Below are positions 39,252 to 51,508 of a stretch of DNA of 64,000 bases, piece after piece. Source of the DNA: Pochonia chlamydosporia 170 (lineage: Eukaryota > Ascomycota > Sordariomycetes > Hypocreales > Clavicipitaceae); NCBI RefSeq assembly GCF_001653235.2, contig NC_035790.1, forward strand, positions 2,666,001 to 2,730,000, read 5' to 3'. The position numbers and the translations under genes were made by a program. The notes under the pieces were generated by a model. The model ran no database searches and was not told the DNA's origin. It saw only the letters and a list, made by a program, of their open reading frames with translations. The stretch's first letter is position 1. Each line of letters starts with the position of its first letter.

Positions 39252-39833
39252 TTATGGCGTTTCCGTATCGTTGAGGTCGTCCGCGATGAGTGGAAAGTCC
39301 ACGGCAGCATCCGCCTCCAACTCCTCAACACGAGGGTGTTTGGGAAAGGGATCCCTTGACTCCGTCGAGGCGTCGTTCCACGCAACGTAAAATTTCCTCG
39401 CGCATGCGCTTGCTTGGCGTGACTCCCTGACATACGGACTGGTATCAACGGGCTCAACTACCGCGGAAGGGGCATCAGCCTCGTGAAGCATCGCCGTAGA
39501 AATGGCTTCCATCACCACTCTGCCTGGGCCATCTGCCATACGTTTACCTGGACACGAAATTCCGGCATTCCCACTGCTATCCAGCATAGCCTCTTTCTGG
39601 GTCGCACAAAGACGAGTCTGTTGGACCTGGTCGTTTTCAGCACGGCGCAAAGGTTCTTCTTCTTGGCTGGTCTCTTTGCCCTTGATTTGACTGTGGTCGC
39701 TGGGTTGTTTAACCCAGTTGAATTGGTATATGCCGCGACCGCAGCCTCGTCCACGAATGATGGCAGATGCGCAAAGATCGAATCGGAGGTCTTGTCGTCC
39801 GGCGGCCGTTTTGTCGTTTTTTGAAGGCGCCAT
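39252..39833 (-). CDS. Hypothetical protein, 193 aa
   Basis: This open frame has an ATG at 39833 (MAPSKNDKTAAGRQDLRF) and encodes 193 aa. I recognise no domain. The product is hydrophilic, with a short RGRGCGRG segment near residue 30, a Glu-rich patch near residue 62 and an acidic end (DLNDTETP). There is no signal peptide or membrane helix. The frame continues open upstream of the ATG to 39977, but that part is a hydrophobic leader translated from a pyrimidine-rich strand and begins without an ATG. A real gene is plausible because of the length and the pyrimidine-rich leader, but chance is not excluded. Confidence 0.4.
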   Translation of the reverse strand: MAPSKNDKTAAGRQDLRFDLCASAIIRGRGCGRGIYQFNWVKQPSDHSQIKGKETSQEEEPLRRAENDQVQQTRLCATQKEAMLDSSGNAGISCPGKRMADGPGRVVMEAISTAMLHEADAPSAVVEPVDTSPYVRESRQASACARKFYVAWNDASTESRDPFPKHPRVEELEADAAVDFPLIADDLNDTETP

Positions 39834-42262
39834 TCTGTTTGCGTGCGTAAGTGGGTGAGAGTGTGCGAGCGGCGATGTGGTTTTATTTTGATCTTTCACC
39901 AGATTAAAGGAAAGAAAAAAAGAGAACGAAAAAACTAATACCAAAAGAGGAAAGGTTCTCTCATTGTTTGGCTGCACGTGTAGTAATTCGGAAGGTTATA
40001 CTTTTTTGGTCCTTTGCCGGCTGTAAAAGCTGGCGAGCGCTAGTGCCTAAGGCCATAAGCTGGCAACATCAAACGTAAACAACCAGACCGGACATTGAAA
40101 CTAACATTGAACTCACAAGCAGCATTGGAGGCTTTTCCATTTGGTTGCCAGACGGCTGCAGTCACTGAGTGTCGAGAGGCACCATATTCGATACCATGAG
40201 GAGCCCAGAGAGCCACCTGGTGCTAGCGGATCACCTCTACACGACCACACGGTGGCGTATTTGACGCAAGCCACATGTATTCTCTAATGTTCGACTAAAG
40301 GGACGGGAAAAGACATTGCTAGCAGGATAATTTTCTCGACCGCCAGGCTCTTGGGCCAACAAGCATGTGGAACATTGCAAAGGGCCAACTGGTAGACCGT
40401 CCAAAATATGAGAACACCAGACTGGAAATTGTCAATCTGGTCTGGTCGTCTGGCACCTGCCAATTATCAGCTGGCTGGCAGCTGTTGGACTTGTCGCTTT
40501 AAATTTTAATAGCATGACTCCATGTCTTCTTCTTCTTTCATCCTCGTTCCAGTTTGTTATGTCACAGCAGCTATTTCATCAAGAAACCCTCCAAAATGTC
40601 CGGATCTCCAAAAATCACTCAAAGGCCGCAAAAATCCAAAGATGGAGCAGCATTTTTTTGACGAAGCTATTGCTTCTAATGAAAGTTTCTTCCAAGAAAA
40701 CGATCTACCAGTCGATAGAGGCGACTCCGAGGCTGTCGAGTGCGTCGTTGATCCCACAACTAATATTTGATGAACTCTGGACGAGAGAAGATGAAAAGCC
40801 GCTTCACATGAAAGATATCACTGCTACACATTGACCTCAAAAATGCTTCTCGATTCAAAGACATTGCCAAGCTTTGGACAGCATGCTGCAGCACAATGCA
40901 GCGTTCGCGAGTTGCGTCGGGCCCTCGGACTGAGCCCCTCAGGGTGATACTGACTCGGAGTGTACGAGGTTTCAGCTAGTGTGACATTGTGTCGACTTAT
41001 CTGGCCTTTTTGCAATGGCTTGCGAAGAACACCAAACGCGCTCCAAAGGCCGCCGAGGTCGTGGCCGAGGACAGCATGTATCATGTCCAGGTGGGAGATC
41101 TGAACAATATCATTCGAGCCCTGGATACGTTTACCTGCCGTGGGTTCCCCAGCTTCATGAAATCCGGCTTGACAGAGGATTCGACACTCTGAGGAGTTTT
41201 GCAGTCGTCCTTTTCTCTTCAAACTGAAGCCGTGGTGTTGGACGAACTCTCGACACTCCATGAGCTGCGAACGTACTCCCACAGCCAAAGGAACGACCAG
41301 CAAATGGTAGACTAATCTGTATCATTCTATCTACGGTAGGAGGTAAATAGCATTCAAATAGGTACAGGTGTCGCACATCGTGTTGTATGCTAGGGTATAT
41401 CGAGACGTATTGGTGTATACCTATGGGTCTTGGGTGTGGGCAAACACTTTTGGCCACAGATTGTAGATAAGGCAGAAGAGCCGGCAATATGCGGTGGATT
41501 ATCTTCAAGTTCTCATATCCGAAACGGCTCTAATGGGCTGATACATCCCTCTGTAAACATGTCTTTGTACCAAAGCGAAACAGTCCAAGGGGCTGTCCGG
41601 CGGGGTGAGATGAAATTGATTTGACAGATGAGGCCGGGTGTGAAACATCTTAAACAGACAAATGATGGTAATTCACTGACGGCTCTTCTTTCGACAAACC
41701 AGACACGAGCTTGACTATGAGTCATGCTATGTTGATTAAAAGAGTGCTATACTAAGCATGTTGGCATATCGCCATCACCATGGAGTTAGCCATCGTCGAC
41801 TTGAAGCCCTAAGCACCTGCAAGACAATACAATCAACTTATTTGACTTGGGTCTATTGTGATTCCTAAAATACAAATGTCATAGCGAGTGACGATAGCGC
41901 CGCAAGCAAGGGTATATACATGACCAAATTGCCACGATCCTGCGAGTTTCCTAACCCCGTATCAACTCCGATTTTAGTCTGGTATTAGATATTAAGCGAG
42001 TAGTGGTATATGTAATGTGCAGCCAGCGCCGCATGATGTTGCCGATGCCCGTATGTAGAACGAATGAACGCCGTATGATTGCTGAAATGTAGACGTATGT
42101 AAGAGCGAATGAATAAGACAGTTGATGAAATAAAACGTGCGACCGGTATACAAGCTGCCCAGCAGCTAATGTGACAGACTGTCTGTCGATAATCGTTTCG
42201 TTTCTTCAAGTTTGATCATTTGACGCCGTGACACCATTGTAAGTGAGAGAAGTTGGACGTCA
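39834..42262. other. Gene-poor region with a possible relic (2.4 kb)
   Basis: No complete gene. Plus-strand frames at 40522-40770 and 40989-41192 have natural-looking composition (the latter contains FLQWLAKNTKRAPKAAEVVAED) and could be exons or remains of one gene; I could not join them convincingly. CCAGACT/TCTGG motifs cluster at 40410-40460. Confidence 0.4.
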
Positions 42263-42550
42263 TTATGAGCTCGACCGAGCCGCGCTGCCCACGCTCAGAA
42301 ATTTATCATCGATGGACACTGGCGTAGCCGAAAAGTCATCAAGGCCCATCTCCTTGAAAACAGAGACCCTGCCTTTGCGGATATTGGTGCTGGGTGCTTT
42401 GAAGAGAGGCGGCAGATAGAGGCCTGCGCCTTCACGAAGTCGGTCTGAAGTGAGATGAGAGTTGAATTTAGGTCGTACGGGAACGGGAGAAGTGACACCG
42501 GGTACTTGAAGGTGAGTACCAGTGACGGTCGAAGGAGCGAGAGACGCCAT
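42263..42550 (-). CDS. Small hypothetical protein, 95 aa
   Basis: The ATG at 42550 lies in a favourable context (ACCAATGGC), followed by 95 codons. The N-terminal half is Pro/Val/Thr-rich (GTHLQVPGVTSPVPVRPKF) and the second half is basic then acidic (IRKGRVSVFKEMGLDDF), ending in Ser. There is no signal peptide, membrane helix or Cys pattern. I do not recognise it. The composition looks protein-like, but there is no other support. Confidence 0.35.
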   Translation of the reverse strand: MASLAPSTVTGTHLQVPGVTSPVPVRPKFNSHLTSDRLREGAGLYLPPLFKAPSTNIRKGRVSVFKEMGLDDFSATPVSIDDKFLSVGSAARSSS

Positions 42551-45091
42551 TGGTACTTGGATGATTTAGGTTTTAAAACGCTCGTCCAACGAAAGATGAT
42601 TCGGCACAAGTACGGTGTTTGTGTTGAAGGGATCGAAGAACAGGACGCCAAATATCAGAAAAGAAGCCCTTGTGTAGTTGAGACAAATTAATGACCAACG
42701 AGTACGAAGGAAGTGAAGATGGCCCGGGGTGGGATAATAATAAGTAGGGGACGAAACCAAATGTTGACAGAGAGGTCACACTCCACCAGGGAGCACTGGC
42801 AATGTTCTGTATAAATATCAGCAGGTTTGGCGTCACAAAGAGGTAATCCATTTCGGCTCGAGTCGCACCCCTTTTTAGTGTCAACATCGACTCTCTTCCT
42901 CTACCGCTGGTGCCATCGGATACCCCCTCCCATTGCTCCAAGGATTTGCTAGTGATGGGCCGGCGCGATGGCCAAGAAACTTGTGGGCGGATCTAGTTCT
43001 GGCTGCCCCAGTCTGCTCGCCTGGCAGCAGGTAGAAGACGGGCGGAAATCATTTGTCCCTCAGCCATCATGGCTCGCTGATCCCTTCCAGCCCTCCTTTG
43101 CTCAAAATGATTGTTTTCGATTTCCCAAAGGGGGTGTAATGGCAACCAAGAAACTCTGTGGCGTATCCACTTGCCAAGATTTGCAAATCGTTACCCGACT
43201 AGGACAGCTTTGCCATGCAGAATTTTTGCAAATCAACCGATTGCAACGTCCAATTAATGTGTAACAGTAACCAAGAGGACTAAGAGCTGACAGACTTGTT
43301 GGCAGTTCCATCACATCCTCTTCAGACTGTTGGATTGTCTCAATTGAGGCAGCTGCGCCTGCCTTCCAGGTAGGTCCAAGCTGATGGAGGATGACCTCAC
43401 TTGATGTCCAGGGACCCTGGGCAGACAGCGATCCCCATGTTTCGAAACACGATACGAGAGCGGACTTTTTGCGAGGCTTGGCGAAAGAAGGGTCCCGTGC
43501 TTGGGAGCTCGAAACCCACGAGACCAGAGTCGGACAGGACGCGATCGACAACCTTCACCTACCTAGGTAGGATAAAGACTTCGAGACCTCACCAGGTAGG
43601 AAATGGGGCAGCAGATTTTCAAGTGAGGATTTGCCATCTCTTTCAAATTTGTGGGGGCTGTGAAAAGGGTCTGGTTTGGTAGGTCTGGTCAGCATTTGCC
43701 GGAAAAGCTCGTGTTCGGTAGCGTCGCCTGTGGGAGTTTGGGCATTCCAGCCTTCCACTCTTGACGTCAGCCACGCCAAGACTAGTCCTGGTTCAAGGAT
43801 GCTATCGTTGGTGCACCGTTGCTATTACCGGGATTGCGACACTGTCTCGGATCACCAATGTCTCACAGCGCATCACAGTGTGTTTGGTTCGAAGGGCCGG
43901 GCCTCGCAGGGTACGCCAATCGGTCCTTATCCTTCCCGCAGCACCATTGTTGAGCCTCTGTCCACCTTTTTGCCTTTCCGTGATGGTCTTTTGTCTGATT
44001 CTTCGTCCTTTTACCTTTGTGGTTGTAGGAACATGGAGAAGATCCTCGCATCCTTTTCGAAAATCCGATGCCGAAATCGTCCAAGACGCATAACCATTTG
44101 TCAAGCTACGATGGACAAACAAGCTTGAAAGAAAAGGAAAATGTGACTGTCACAGTTAGTTTCGAGGCCATTGCGTCCCTCACCTCGCCACAAAGGATTC
44201 CTACTGTACTCCGTAGCACTTGCAACTTTCGCTCGCTTAGTCTGAATCACCCTCCCCGGCCGATGGCAAAGTGTAGTTTACCATTCTAAAATCTGTACTC
44301 CGTATACCCACCGGACCCTTCAAGACCCGCTACGGGCCAAGATGTTGGGCCTTGGCGTGACACTATCCGGGCAACACAGCATCGTCACCCGCATGATGTG
44401 GGCGGAAGTGGTTCTGTGGAGTTTAAGTGCGCTTGTATCGGACTCCAGGCGCGCAAGATGTCGGGTCAATGGGTGGGAATCAAGATACGGAGTAAAATCC
44501 GATAACAGAAAGTTTGTTAGGAGAAAGGCTGTGAGGCTGTCTGTGAGCCGCATACTGGGTACCTAGTGATAAGACTCTCTCGACATGCGCTCCTTCCTGA
44601 GACGACCGCGACCGTCAACCTTTGAATAAGGAAACTACAGCTCACAGCTCACATCACTTCTCAAGTGGCGTCTCGGGATTGAGGCTACACCGCGCATAAA
44701 GGACAAGATGTAGATGATAATTTTGCATGCGTGACCCCGTATTCCTTGCTCGCGCATGTGCGCCATCTGCAAGCCATAAACCACCAAGGCTGTTGCCTGC
44801 AGGAGACGCAAAAGCTATTAATACTCATACGAGATCCCCTCGTCGTCAAATACATCCTTGTGCTCTCAAGAGTAGAATTATGTCTGTCGCTTAATATATA
44901 TACAGCGTTACACCAGCCGCAGGCACGCCATCGTTGAGCACAAAATCTGTGCGAAATGATGCATCAGTTCTGATATTCACTTCCAGCAACTACCCCCATC
45001 GGCCCATTGATTGATTATCTGTTTCATCTGTAAGGAAAACACCAGTCATGGCACATGAACGAAAATTGCACACGTCCACCTGACACCAGAA
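42551..45091. other. Gene-poor region (2.5 kb)
   Basis: No gene supported. Three exact copies of the TACGGAGTA/TACTCCGTA 9-mer lie within 290 bp (44207, 44296 and 44486). Open frames such as 43676-44128 lack protein-like content. Confidence 0.5.
44207..44494. repeat. Cluster of three TACGGAGTA/TACTCCGTA 9-mers
   Basis: Exact copies are at 44207-44215 and 44296-44304 (TACTCCGTA) and at 44486-44494 (TACGGAGTA, opposite orientation). Further exact copies in the window are at 1451, 15465, 31073 and 52972, all outside genes. Confidence 0.8.
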
Positions 45092-46879
45092 TCAAGATGA
45101 CGTAAAGGGTGGTGTCAAGTCATCGTCAGGTTCCAATCCAAGTGGCTGGCGTGCCTCAAGCGGAAGAGGTAGCCTCCCTGGGTATGTGTTGAGAGCCTGT
45201 CTAACACCAACTTCCTTTCCAATGAATATCAAGGCAACTTCAGCTTCGCTCTTTTGTTCCGGCAGAGTCGCACCGACAATGTAGACGGCCGTAAGTGGCC
45301 AAACCATCTTGAGGGCATCAAACAAGACCCTCGGTGACTTGTCCTTGCCAGCTGCCAGAGGGCCAAGCGCAGCCGGCACGCTGTCAACAATGTATTGCCC
45401 TGCTTCTCGGACCATTCGCAGACATGTGGTGCGCTGTGCGCGAAGCTGGTCCATTGTGATTCTGCATGGCGCATAGTGGGTGAGAAAGTTGGCTAAAAGC
45501 AAAATATAGCTGTAGCCCTTGATAATGGCCGAATAATACAGGTTCCGCATATAGACATCCATGTCGTGCGTGCAATCGGCTGCCGTTTGGACGTATTCGT
45601 TGACCTCCTTTTCAGCAGCGGCCAGCGTCTGTATCAGCATCTCGTATTGCTCCTCCGCGGCCGCAAAGTCCCGCCGGCGGAGCAAATTAAGAATCATGGC
45701 CTGCACGTGTGTACACTTCGTGATGAAGACTGACACATGCAACGTAAAGCCTTCTCCGTCGTAGAGATTATCCCTTATGAGGCCCAGCCATTCATCCGAT
45801 TCGGGTGGGCATTCCGTGTTGCTGACGAGTGCTTGGATTTGCTGTGCCAGTCAGTTTTGCAGGTCTCAACACTCTGCGCCAAAGTACACTAACCACCATG
45901 TTGTAACACGGCCAGAACGCAGTCCGACCCTGTGCCGTTAAAAGATATTCGGTGCCTCTAGTTTTTAATATGCTGTAGAGCCCCCTGGTGTGTAGATGCC
46001 AGGGGCTAAGGGGTTCCATGCGACCCAGTGAGCCGACCAGCAGCTGGCAACATGTCAGCATAATCTCCTCTCCCGAGCGGACTTGACTGCCTAGTTATAG
46101 GTACCTACCTCATAGTTTGCTAGGATCCAAACAGTGGCGAGGACATCATCTCGAAACGCTCCGTCGGGGTCCTTTAGTGCGGTGTTGACTGCGCTTAAGG
46201 TCTTTCCCAGGTACGTGCCCAGCTCTCGTTGATTTTCTGCCTCTGACTCTTTGTATATAGATATCGGATAGCGAATATTCGTCACGTAGGTTCGGGTAAA
46301 GAGATGAGCAGCCCAGACGAGGGGCCCATTTTTAGAATGAATTCGGTATATATTATGCAGGAAGTCGAGTGTTGAGTATACATTGAGAATAATTGGAACG
46401 GAATGGTTTGTCCAGTGTTCGGTCAAGGGTCGTGAGATTGTCGTTAGAGCCGACGAGGTGAAGTTCTCGCCCGGTAGCGGTAGTGGTTCTGCTTTCGAAT
46501 CGAAGACAATGGTAGTTCCCCCATTGCTAACAAACGAGGCGGGGGTGCTCGATCTGGTGCCGGTGGACGATGGGCTTTTCGAGTCATCCTGCTCATCTTC
46601 GTGGGCCGCCGCGCGCTTCTTTCGCTTCTTTACTGTCGACGGATTGGCATTTCGAAAGACTAGCTCGTGCTGTTCCCTATATCCCGGGCACTCAACGCCA
46701 TATTTGACGCATCGCTGGCAACCAGGTCGTCCCAGGTCGCACTACGAGACGGAAGAATGGTTAGTGGCACAGTGTTTCGCGGGGATCGTGCCCACAGGCA
46801 CAGGGTTGATGTCACCAACCTTGACCCGTCTCTTACGGCAGAGGTGACAATCCTGGCTCGGACGCCCGGTATTGGGCAT
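45092..46879 (-). CDS. Zn(2)-Cys(6) fungal transcription factor
   Basis: This is a nuclear binuclear-zinc-cluster regulator. Four exons join in frame: 46879-46820, 46741-46109, 46043-45894 and 45841-45092 (introns of 78, 65 and 52 nt), giving 530 aa. The first intron splits the zinc cluster: exon 1 ends CHLCRKRRVK and exon 2 begins CDLGRPGCQRC. Spliced, the Cys spacing is 2-6-6-2-6, a perfect match to the family. A basic KKRKKR stretch follows, then the middle homology region (LATVWILANYE joined to LLVGSLGRMEPLSPWHLHTRGLYSIL) typical of the fungal TF domain 2 (DUF3468) class. The target genes are unknown. It is divergent from the broken F-box-like gene. A naive reading misses the zinc finger because of the early intron. 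Confidence 0.9.
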
Positions 46880-47648
46880 GACCAGATTCGAATCTTCTCT
46901 GTGTACGGGAGTAGGCGGAAAGGAACCTCGGCTGGCCGACTTGGCCTGGTATTTCTGTTTGCTGAAGATGGCCTGTCGTGCTGGATGATCGTGGGGCGGA
47001 GTGAAAGAGGAAGTGCATTCGAGGTGCGTCTAGTGCAAGCAGACGGACGCAAGCCGGGGATGCGCCAGATGAGATGACCTGGAACCAGATGCGCCAAGGA
47101 GGGGTTCGTCAGCCGCAGGATCCACAAAGTTCTTTGGCTATCAACACCAATTGTCTACATTGCTGCAACACCGCATTGTCCGTGATCAAGAAGTCCGATA
47201 TAATATATTCTGGGTTGTGAGATCTACGTTCCGCCATGGCTTGCTACTCTTCTTCACGGAATCGTCGTTGCGGCGATAAACACACGCATCTCTTTGCAGC
47301 TGACCAGATGGCAACGTGCTCATACACAGAGTATTCAGGAAAGTATTGCACATGCCGCAACGTATCCCAATATATCACAATATATTGTAAATCATGCGCG
47401 TACCATTACTGTATGTAGTTCATTTCTAGTGTCATTAAAGCCCTGACCTACATCTACTAAGCAAGATACCTCACGGGCTGGAAGCTAGCAAGCCTCCGCA
47501 TCAACAACGACCTCGCCCCAGGCAAATCCGTCCAAAGCCAAACATAAGTGCAAACTTTACGCCTAGTCACCATCGTATTATATAAAAATGGAATCGCCAG
47601 CGATATTCCCTCACCGCAGTCGTTCCTCTTTGACGACTCAGCTCCAGT
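46880..47648. other. Divergent intergenic region, Zn2Cys6 / F-box-like gene
   Basis: No gene seen in about 770 bp. At 47368-47387 there is an inverted repeat with 8-bp AT-rich arms (CAATATAT and ATATATTG) around a CACA loop. The stretch presumably holds both promoters. Confidence 0.55.
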
Positions 47649-49280
47649 ATGGCGGAATGGTTCGCCCTCCCTGACCATGTCCGCAGAGTCATCCTCGAGA
47701 TGGTCTTCGGCGACCTGACAGCACCTGATAAACACAAGGCTGCTGTTGATAGCAAAATAAAGAGAACACATGGCCACCTCTGTTCTCACGCGCTGGTATG
47801 CAGAGGCTGGCTCAAGTTTTTCGAAGCTAGAACATACCGTCATCTCTTCCTTACACAAGATTCACTCTCCAGCATACGTCGCCTAAATCCTCGACAGCGG
47901 AAGCTGGTGCACCATATATGGCTCAAAATAGATCTGCAGCCCTACGACTGCCCGTCGTGTGTTCGTTATGATTTGGCAGTCTTCGTACCATGGATCAACG
48001 CGGTCATTATCTCAAACGCTATGTGGGCGCTACTCCGAATTCTCAGCTCATGGGACACGAAGGAAATGAACAGCTCCGGACTTACGCTAGAAATCAGCGC
48101 ATATTCTCACAGCGATACAAAACATGTGTTCCACAAATGACTTGCACTTTGACATGGGCCTTTTTGACGACGACCGCCCTATTGAGCAGAACCGGCCAAG
48201 TTTCACCGACCTAAAGCATGGATGGCTTAATGGACGGAGAGACGGGCCTCCAAGCGTGTCGTCCATATTGCGAATCCAAGGCTCTTCGAGGTATACGGTG
48301 GCCGGATACTCCAGATTGCCTGTGGCCGACGTCGTTACTAGCTTTGTTCTGCGTAGACAGACCCGCTGGCACATTGACCCAGATTTGCTGGAGGAGATGA
48401 TACGGAGTTTTCCTCGGTTGCGCACTCTTCACATTGAGCCGTGGCGGTATTTCGACTACCCAGGACGAGGGCTTGCTGATACAAGTACGTTTCCATACAT
48501 TATCCCGGACCAAACAGCTTGTAAACACCCAAACTTACCCGCCGAATAGAACTCTTCAAGATGATGTCGCATTCACTACCTGACACCGTGGAAAGCTTCA
48601 CCGTGTTTGAAGACTTTAACGAAGACTACAACACTGTCATGTTCAACCACGGCAGCAACGCATGGCTTCTACCCACAGAGCTGGCCAGGAGGCCGAGTCC
48701 AAACGTCGGCAGGGCCATGGCCAGACGGAGCCAACAGTTCAAGAAGCTCGCCGCATCCTATGTAGTCGACGCTGAAGACTTCTTCTCTGCCACTCTGGAT
48801 GCCACCAACGTGTGCATGTACTCTTGGATGCACTTGACATCGCTGTACTTGACGTCTCGACACTTGAAAAGAAGTACACATGGCACAAGGCTCAGCACCA
48901 TGTTGGAAAAGGCTGGAACGGCGGCGTTGCACATGCCTGCTTTGCGGACCATGCATATCTGGAACGGAGTGAAGGGCAACGTTGGCGGGTTTCGCTACGA
49001 AGCTACAGATGAATCAACTACCATCCAGTGGCGTGGCAACTGGCTCTTACATCTTGTTCCTGGTGTTGTCAACGCCTGGAGGCGTGTGGCAGACAGATGG
49101 ACAAGAAAGGAGCTGCTTGTGCTGGAACCTCGCATTGCGCAGTGCAGATACATTGGCTCACACGCGGTGGCCATGGAGATGTTGGGCATTCACCATGATG
49201 TGTTGCACCCCGTATCGTTTAAACAAATCAAGTGCGAGACGTCTCGATACTGGTTGAATTATTATTCATCGGCAAGCTGA
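47649..49280 (+). pseudogene. F-box/DUF6546-like gene with one-base frameshift
   Basis: This is a fungal protein of the F-box-like family that carries a C-terminal DUF6546-type region; such proteins are numerous and mostly uncharacterised, with a possible ubiquitin-ligase adaptor role. The N-terminus LPDHVRRVILEMVF and HALVCRGWLKFFEARTYRHLFL resemble an F-box region. The frame from ATG 47649 stops at 48138-48140, exactly where homologous-looking sequence continues one frame over (NDLHFDMGLFDDDRP). Reading one A less in the AAA at 48135-48137 joins the two parts. Downstream, a normal 65-nt intron (48485-48549) leads to the conserved LPDTVESFTVFEDFN, AASYVVDAEDFF and ALRTMHIWNG blocks and a stop at 49280. 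It is either a young pseudogene or an assembly error; an intron does not explain the shift well. Confidence 0.75.
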
Positions 49281-49493
49281 GGGCAGCATTCCCAAATGGC
49301 TGCATGAACGGTGCACGGATTGATTACAACGGTCACGACACCACGAATTGCTTCACCTTTTATGGCCACAAGCTCAAAATGATCAAGTCATATTCATCAG
49401 TCATCTACAATTTATGCAATGTATCCAACGTTTACCCAATCATTACTCCCGACGCCATGCATGCCATGAATCATGAAATCAGATATCCTCCAG

Positions 49494-51508
49494 TTACATC
49501 TTTTCCAAATCGTCCTTTGGAATGGTCGAGACAAAAGCAAACTTGAGCCAGTGCAACCAAGTCTTGTTCTTCTCTTTCTTCTTCTTGTCGTTCTTCTTCT
49601 TATCCGCGTCTACATCGCCGGCGATGCTGTTCTTTGTACTGCGCTGGCCCATCCGATAGGCTAGATGCAGGTAGCTTCGCACCGTCAAGTCTTTTAGTTT
49701 GAATCGCTTGTCGTCAAACGTACTGTATTCAACCTCGAACTGGAACTTGCGTGGCTGTGCTGGTTTATGTTTTGGCTTCTTGTTGCCATGGTTTCCGTCA
49801 CGCCATTTGGTACCATCGACAACGTCTAGATCAGGGTGGTCATTGTTGATGTGAGTTAGGTTGGCAAAGTATTGTGTATACCCTGTCAAGGTGAATTGCT
49901 GTGGATAGTAGGCTGGTCCGGGTAGTGATCCCTTAGGAGGGTCTTCAGGGATGACCAAGTTGGGGTCCTTGGGTTTGTCCTTGTCCTTGCCTTTTTTACC
50001 CTTTTTGCCTTTCTTCTTCTTCTTTTCAACAGTAATGGATCGCAGCTCTAGGTTTTCATCCTCGGTCGGCTGTATCTGGTGAGGCTTCTCCTGCCAAACG
50101 GCAGCATGTTCCAGTCCCGTCATGTTGTATTCATACACTCGCATAGTCGGAAAGTAATTTGGCACAACGCTCGGGCTGACCAAGGCAAGCTGATACCGTT
50201 CGGCATACTTTCCTCCAATTTTTCTAAATTTGCCCTTCTTCTTCTTCTTCTTTTTGTTCTTCTTGGTGGCATCAAAGTCGACATCCTCTTGCTCTACTTC
50301 GTCAAACACCTTGATGGCAGACCCAGGAAGATCGCCCCAAAGGTCCCGCAGCTCTTGGAGATAATCCTCTTTGCCTTGAGCGGAAAACTCGGTTTCATTA
50401 ATTGACTGCCGCTGAGCATTCCGACCTGCCGCAGTGTGTCCTGCAGCCACATTCAAATCAATGTGCTTGGTGTCGCCGAGAAGGAAATGATCAATATTCA
50501 TATGGCCAAAAAGTGACGCAACAACCACGTCACGGTACTTTTGAAGCCACAGGGTATACCGCTGCCAGCAGGTCTCATCCCAATTCTGTTTGCTGTCGGT
50601 TCTCGCTGGTGGGACATGTCCAATGAGGATCGCCTTTGTACCCGTCTGTCGCATAAGGTCCAGCTGCACACGAAGCCATTCCATGTGCTTGTAACCAGGC
50701 TCCGAAGGCAGCGCGCAGCCATCTACGGCAGCATTGCGGTCGAAAAAGTACATGGTGTTGAGACTGAATACCGCAAGCTTCCCGGGAATGACATCGACGT
50801 GGAACCAGCCGCCAAATTGAAATGAATGGCGCTGTTCTTCTGGGATGAAGCGGCTCCAAATCTCGCCGTACGCGGCAAACCAGCGGTTGGGACCGGGGTA
50901 CATGATGTTGTGAGGGAGGAAATCATTGTTTCCAAAGGTTGGTATTATGGGGATCTCGAGCTTGCCCTTGTCCGAGCTAAAAGTCTTGATGATTTTATCC
51001 GCAACGGCCTTGTTGCTGTCGAGGACTGTCTTGTCGGTTCGAGGGTGCGCTTCGTCACTGTCGTGTCGCGCCGAGTCGCCCGTCCACACGACAAAATCAA
51101 TGTCGTCCTTGATGTTCTCCTCTATCCATTGCAACGTGGCGTCCACCAGTGAGAATGGCGAGTCGCAATCTGTCCGTTCGGCGCCGTATGTTCCAGCCAT
51201 ACCTTTGCCGCGGTGGCACGCGATTCCGTCGTCGGTGGACGTGTGAGGTTTATAAAATTCATCGGGGTGAAAGTCTGCGACATTCTGTGAGTAACGAAGC
51301 TGGCTGTAAAGAAACTTTGACGACGGGCCAACCAACCTGTGATATGCAGGAACCGGCCCTGCACTCTGCGCGGTTGCAGCTGTTGATGCGACTCTGCTTC
51401 ATGCTGTATGACCTTTTGGGCAGAATCCGCCAAGATTGGTGATGCAATGACGCCACAGCTCAGAGCCAGAAAAGCCTGGGCTTTCAGCCAAAAGGCTGGA
51501 CGAGGCAT
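49494..51508 (-). CDS. PPN1: Vacuolar endopolyphosphatase PPN1
   Basis: This metallophosphoesterase cleaves inorganic polyphosphate chains internally in the vacuole. There are two exons, 51508-51337 and 51274-49494 (62-nt intron), giving 650 aa. Residues 8-25 form a hydrophobic signal-anchor (AFLALSCGVIASPIL), fitting a type II vacuolar membrane protein. Metallophosphatase motifs are in order: ITDFHPDEFY, VVWTGDSARHD, PTFGNNDFLPHN, AILIGHVPPA and VVASLFGHMNIDHF. The Cys-containing C-terminal half has the typical RVYEYN and FTLTGYTQYFANLT blocks. Two lysine-rich tracts interrupt it (about residues 415-430 and 485-503), and a third sits near the C-terminus. The ATG at 51508 gives the signal-anchor; upstream frame lacks an ATG. 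Confidence 0.95.
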
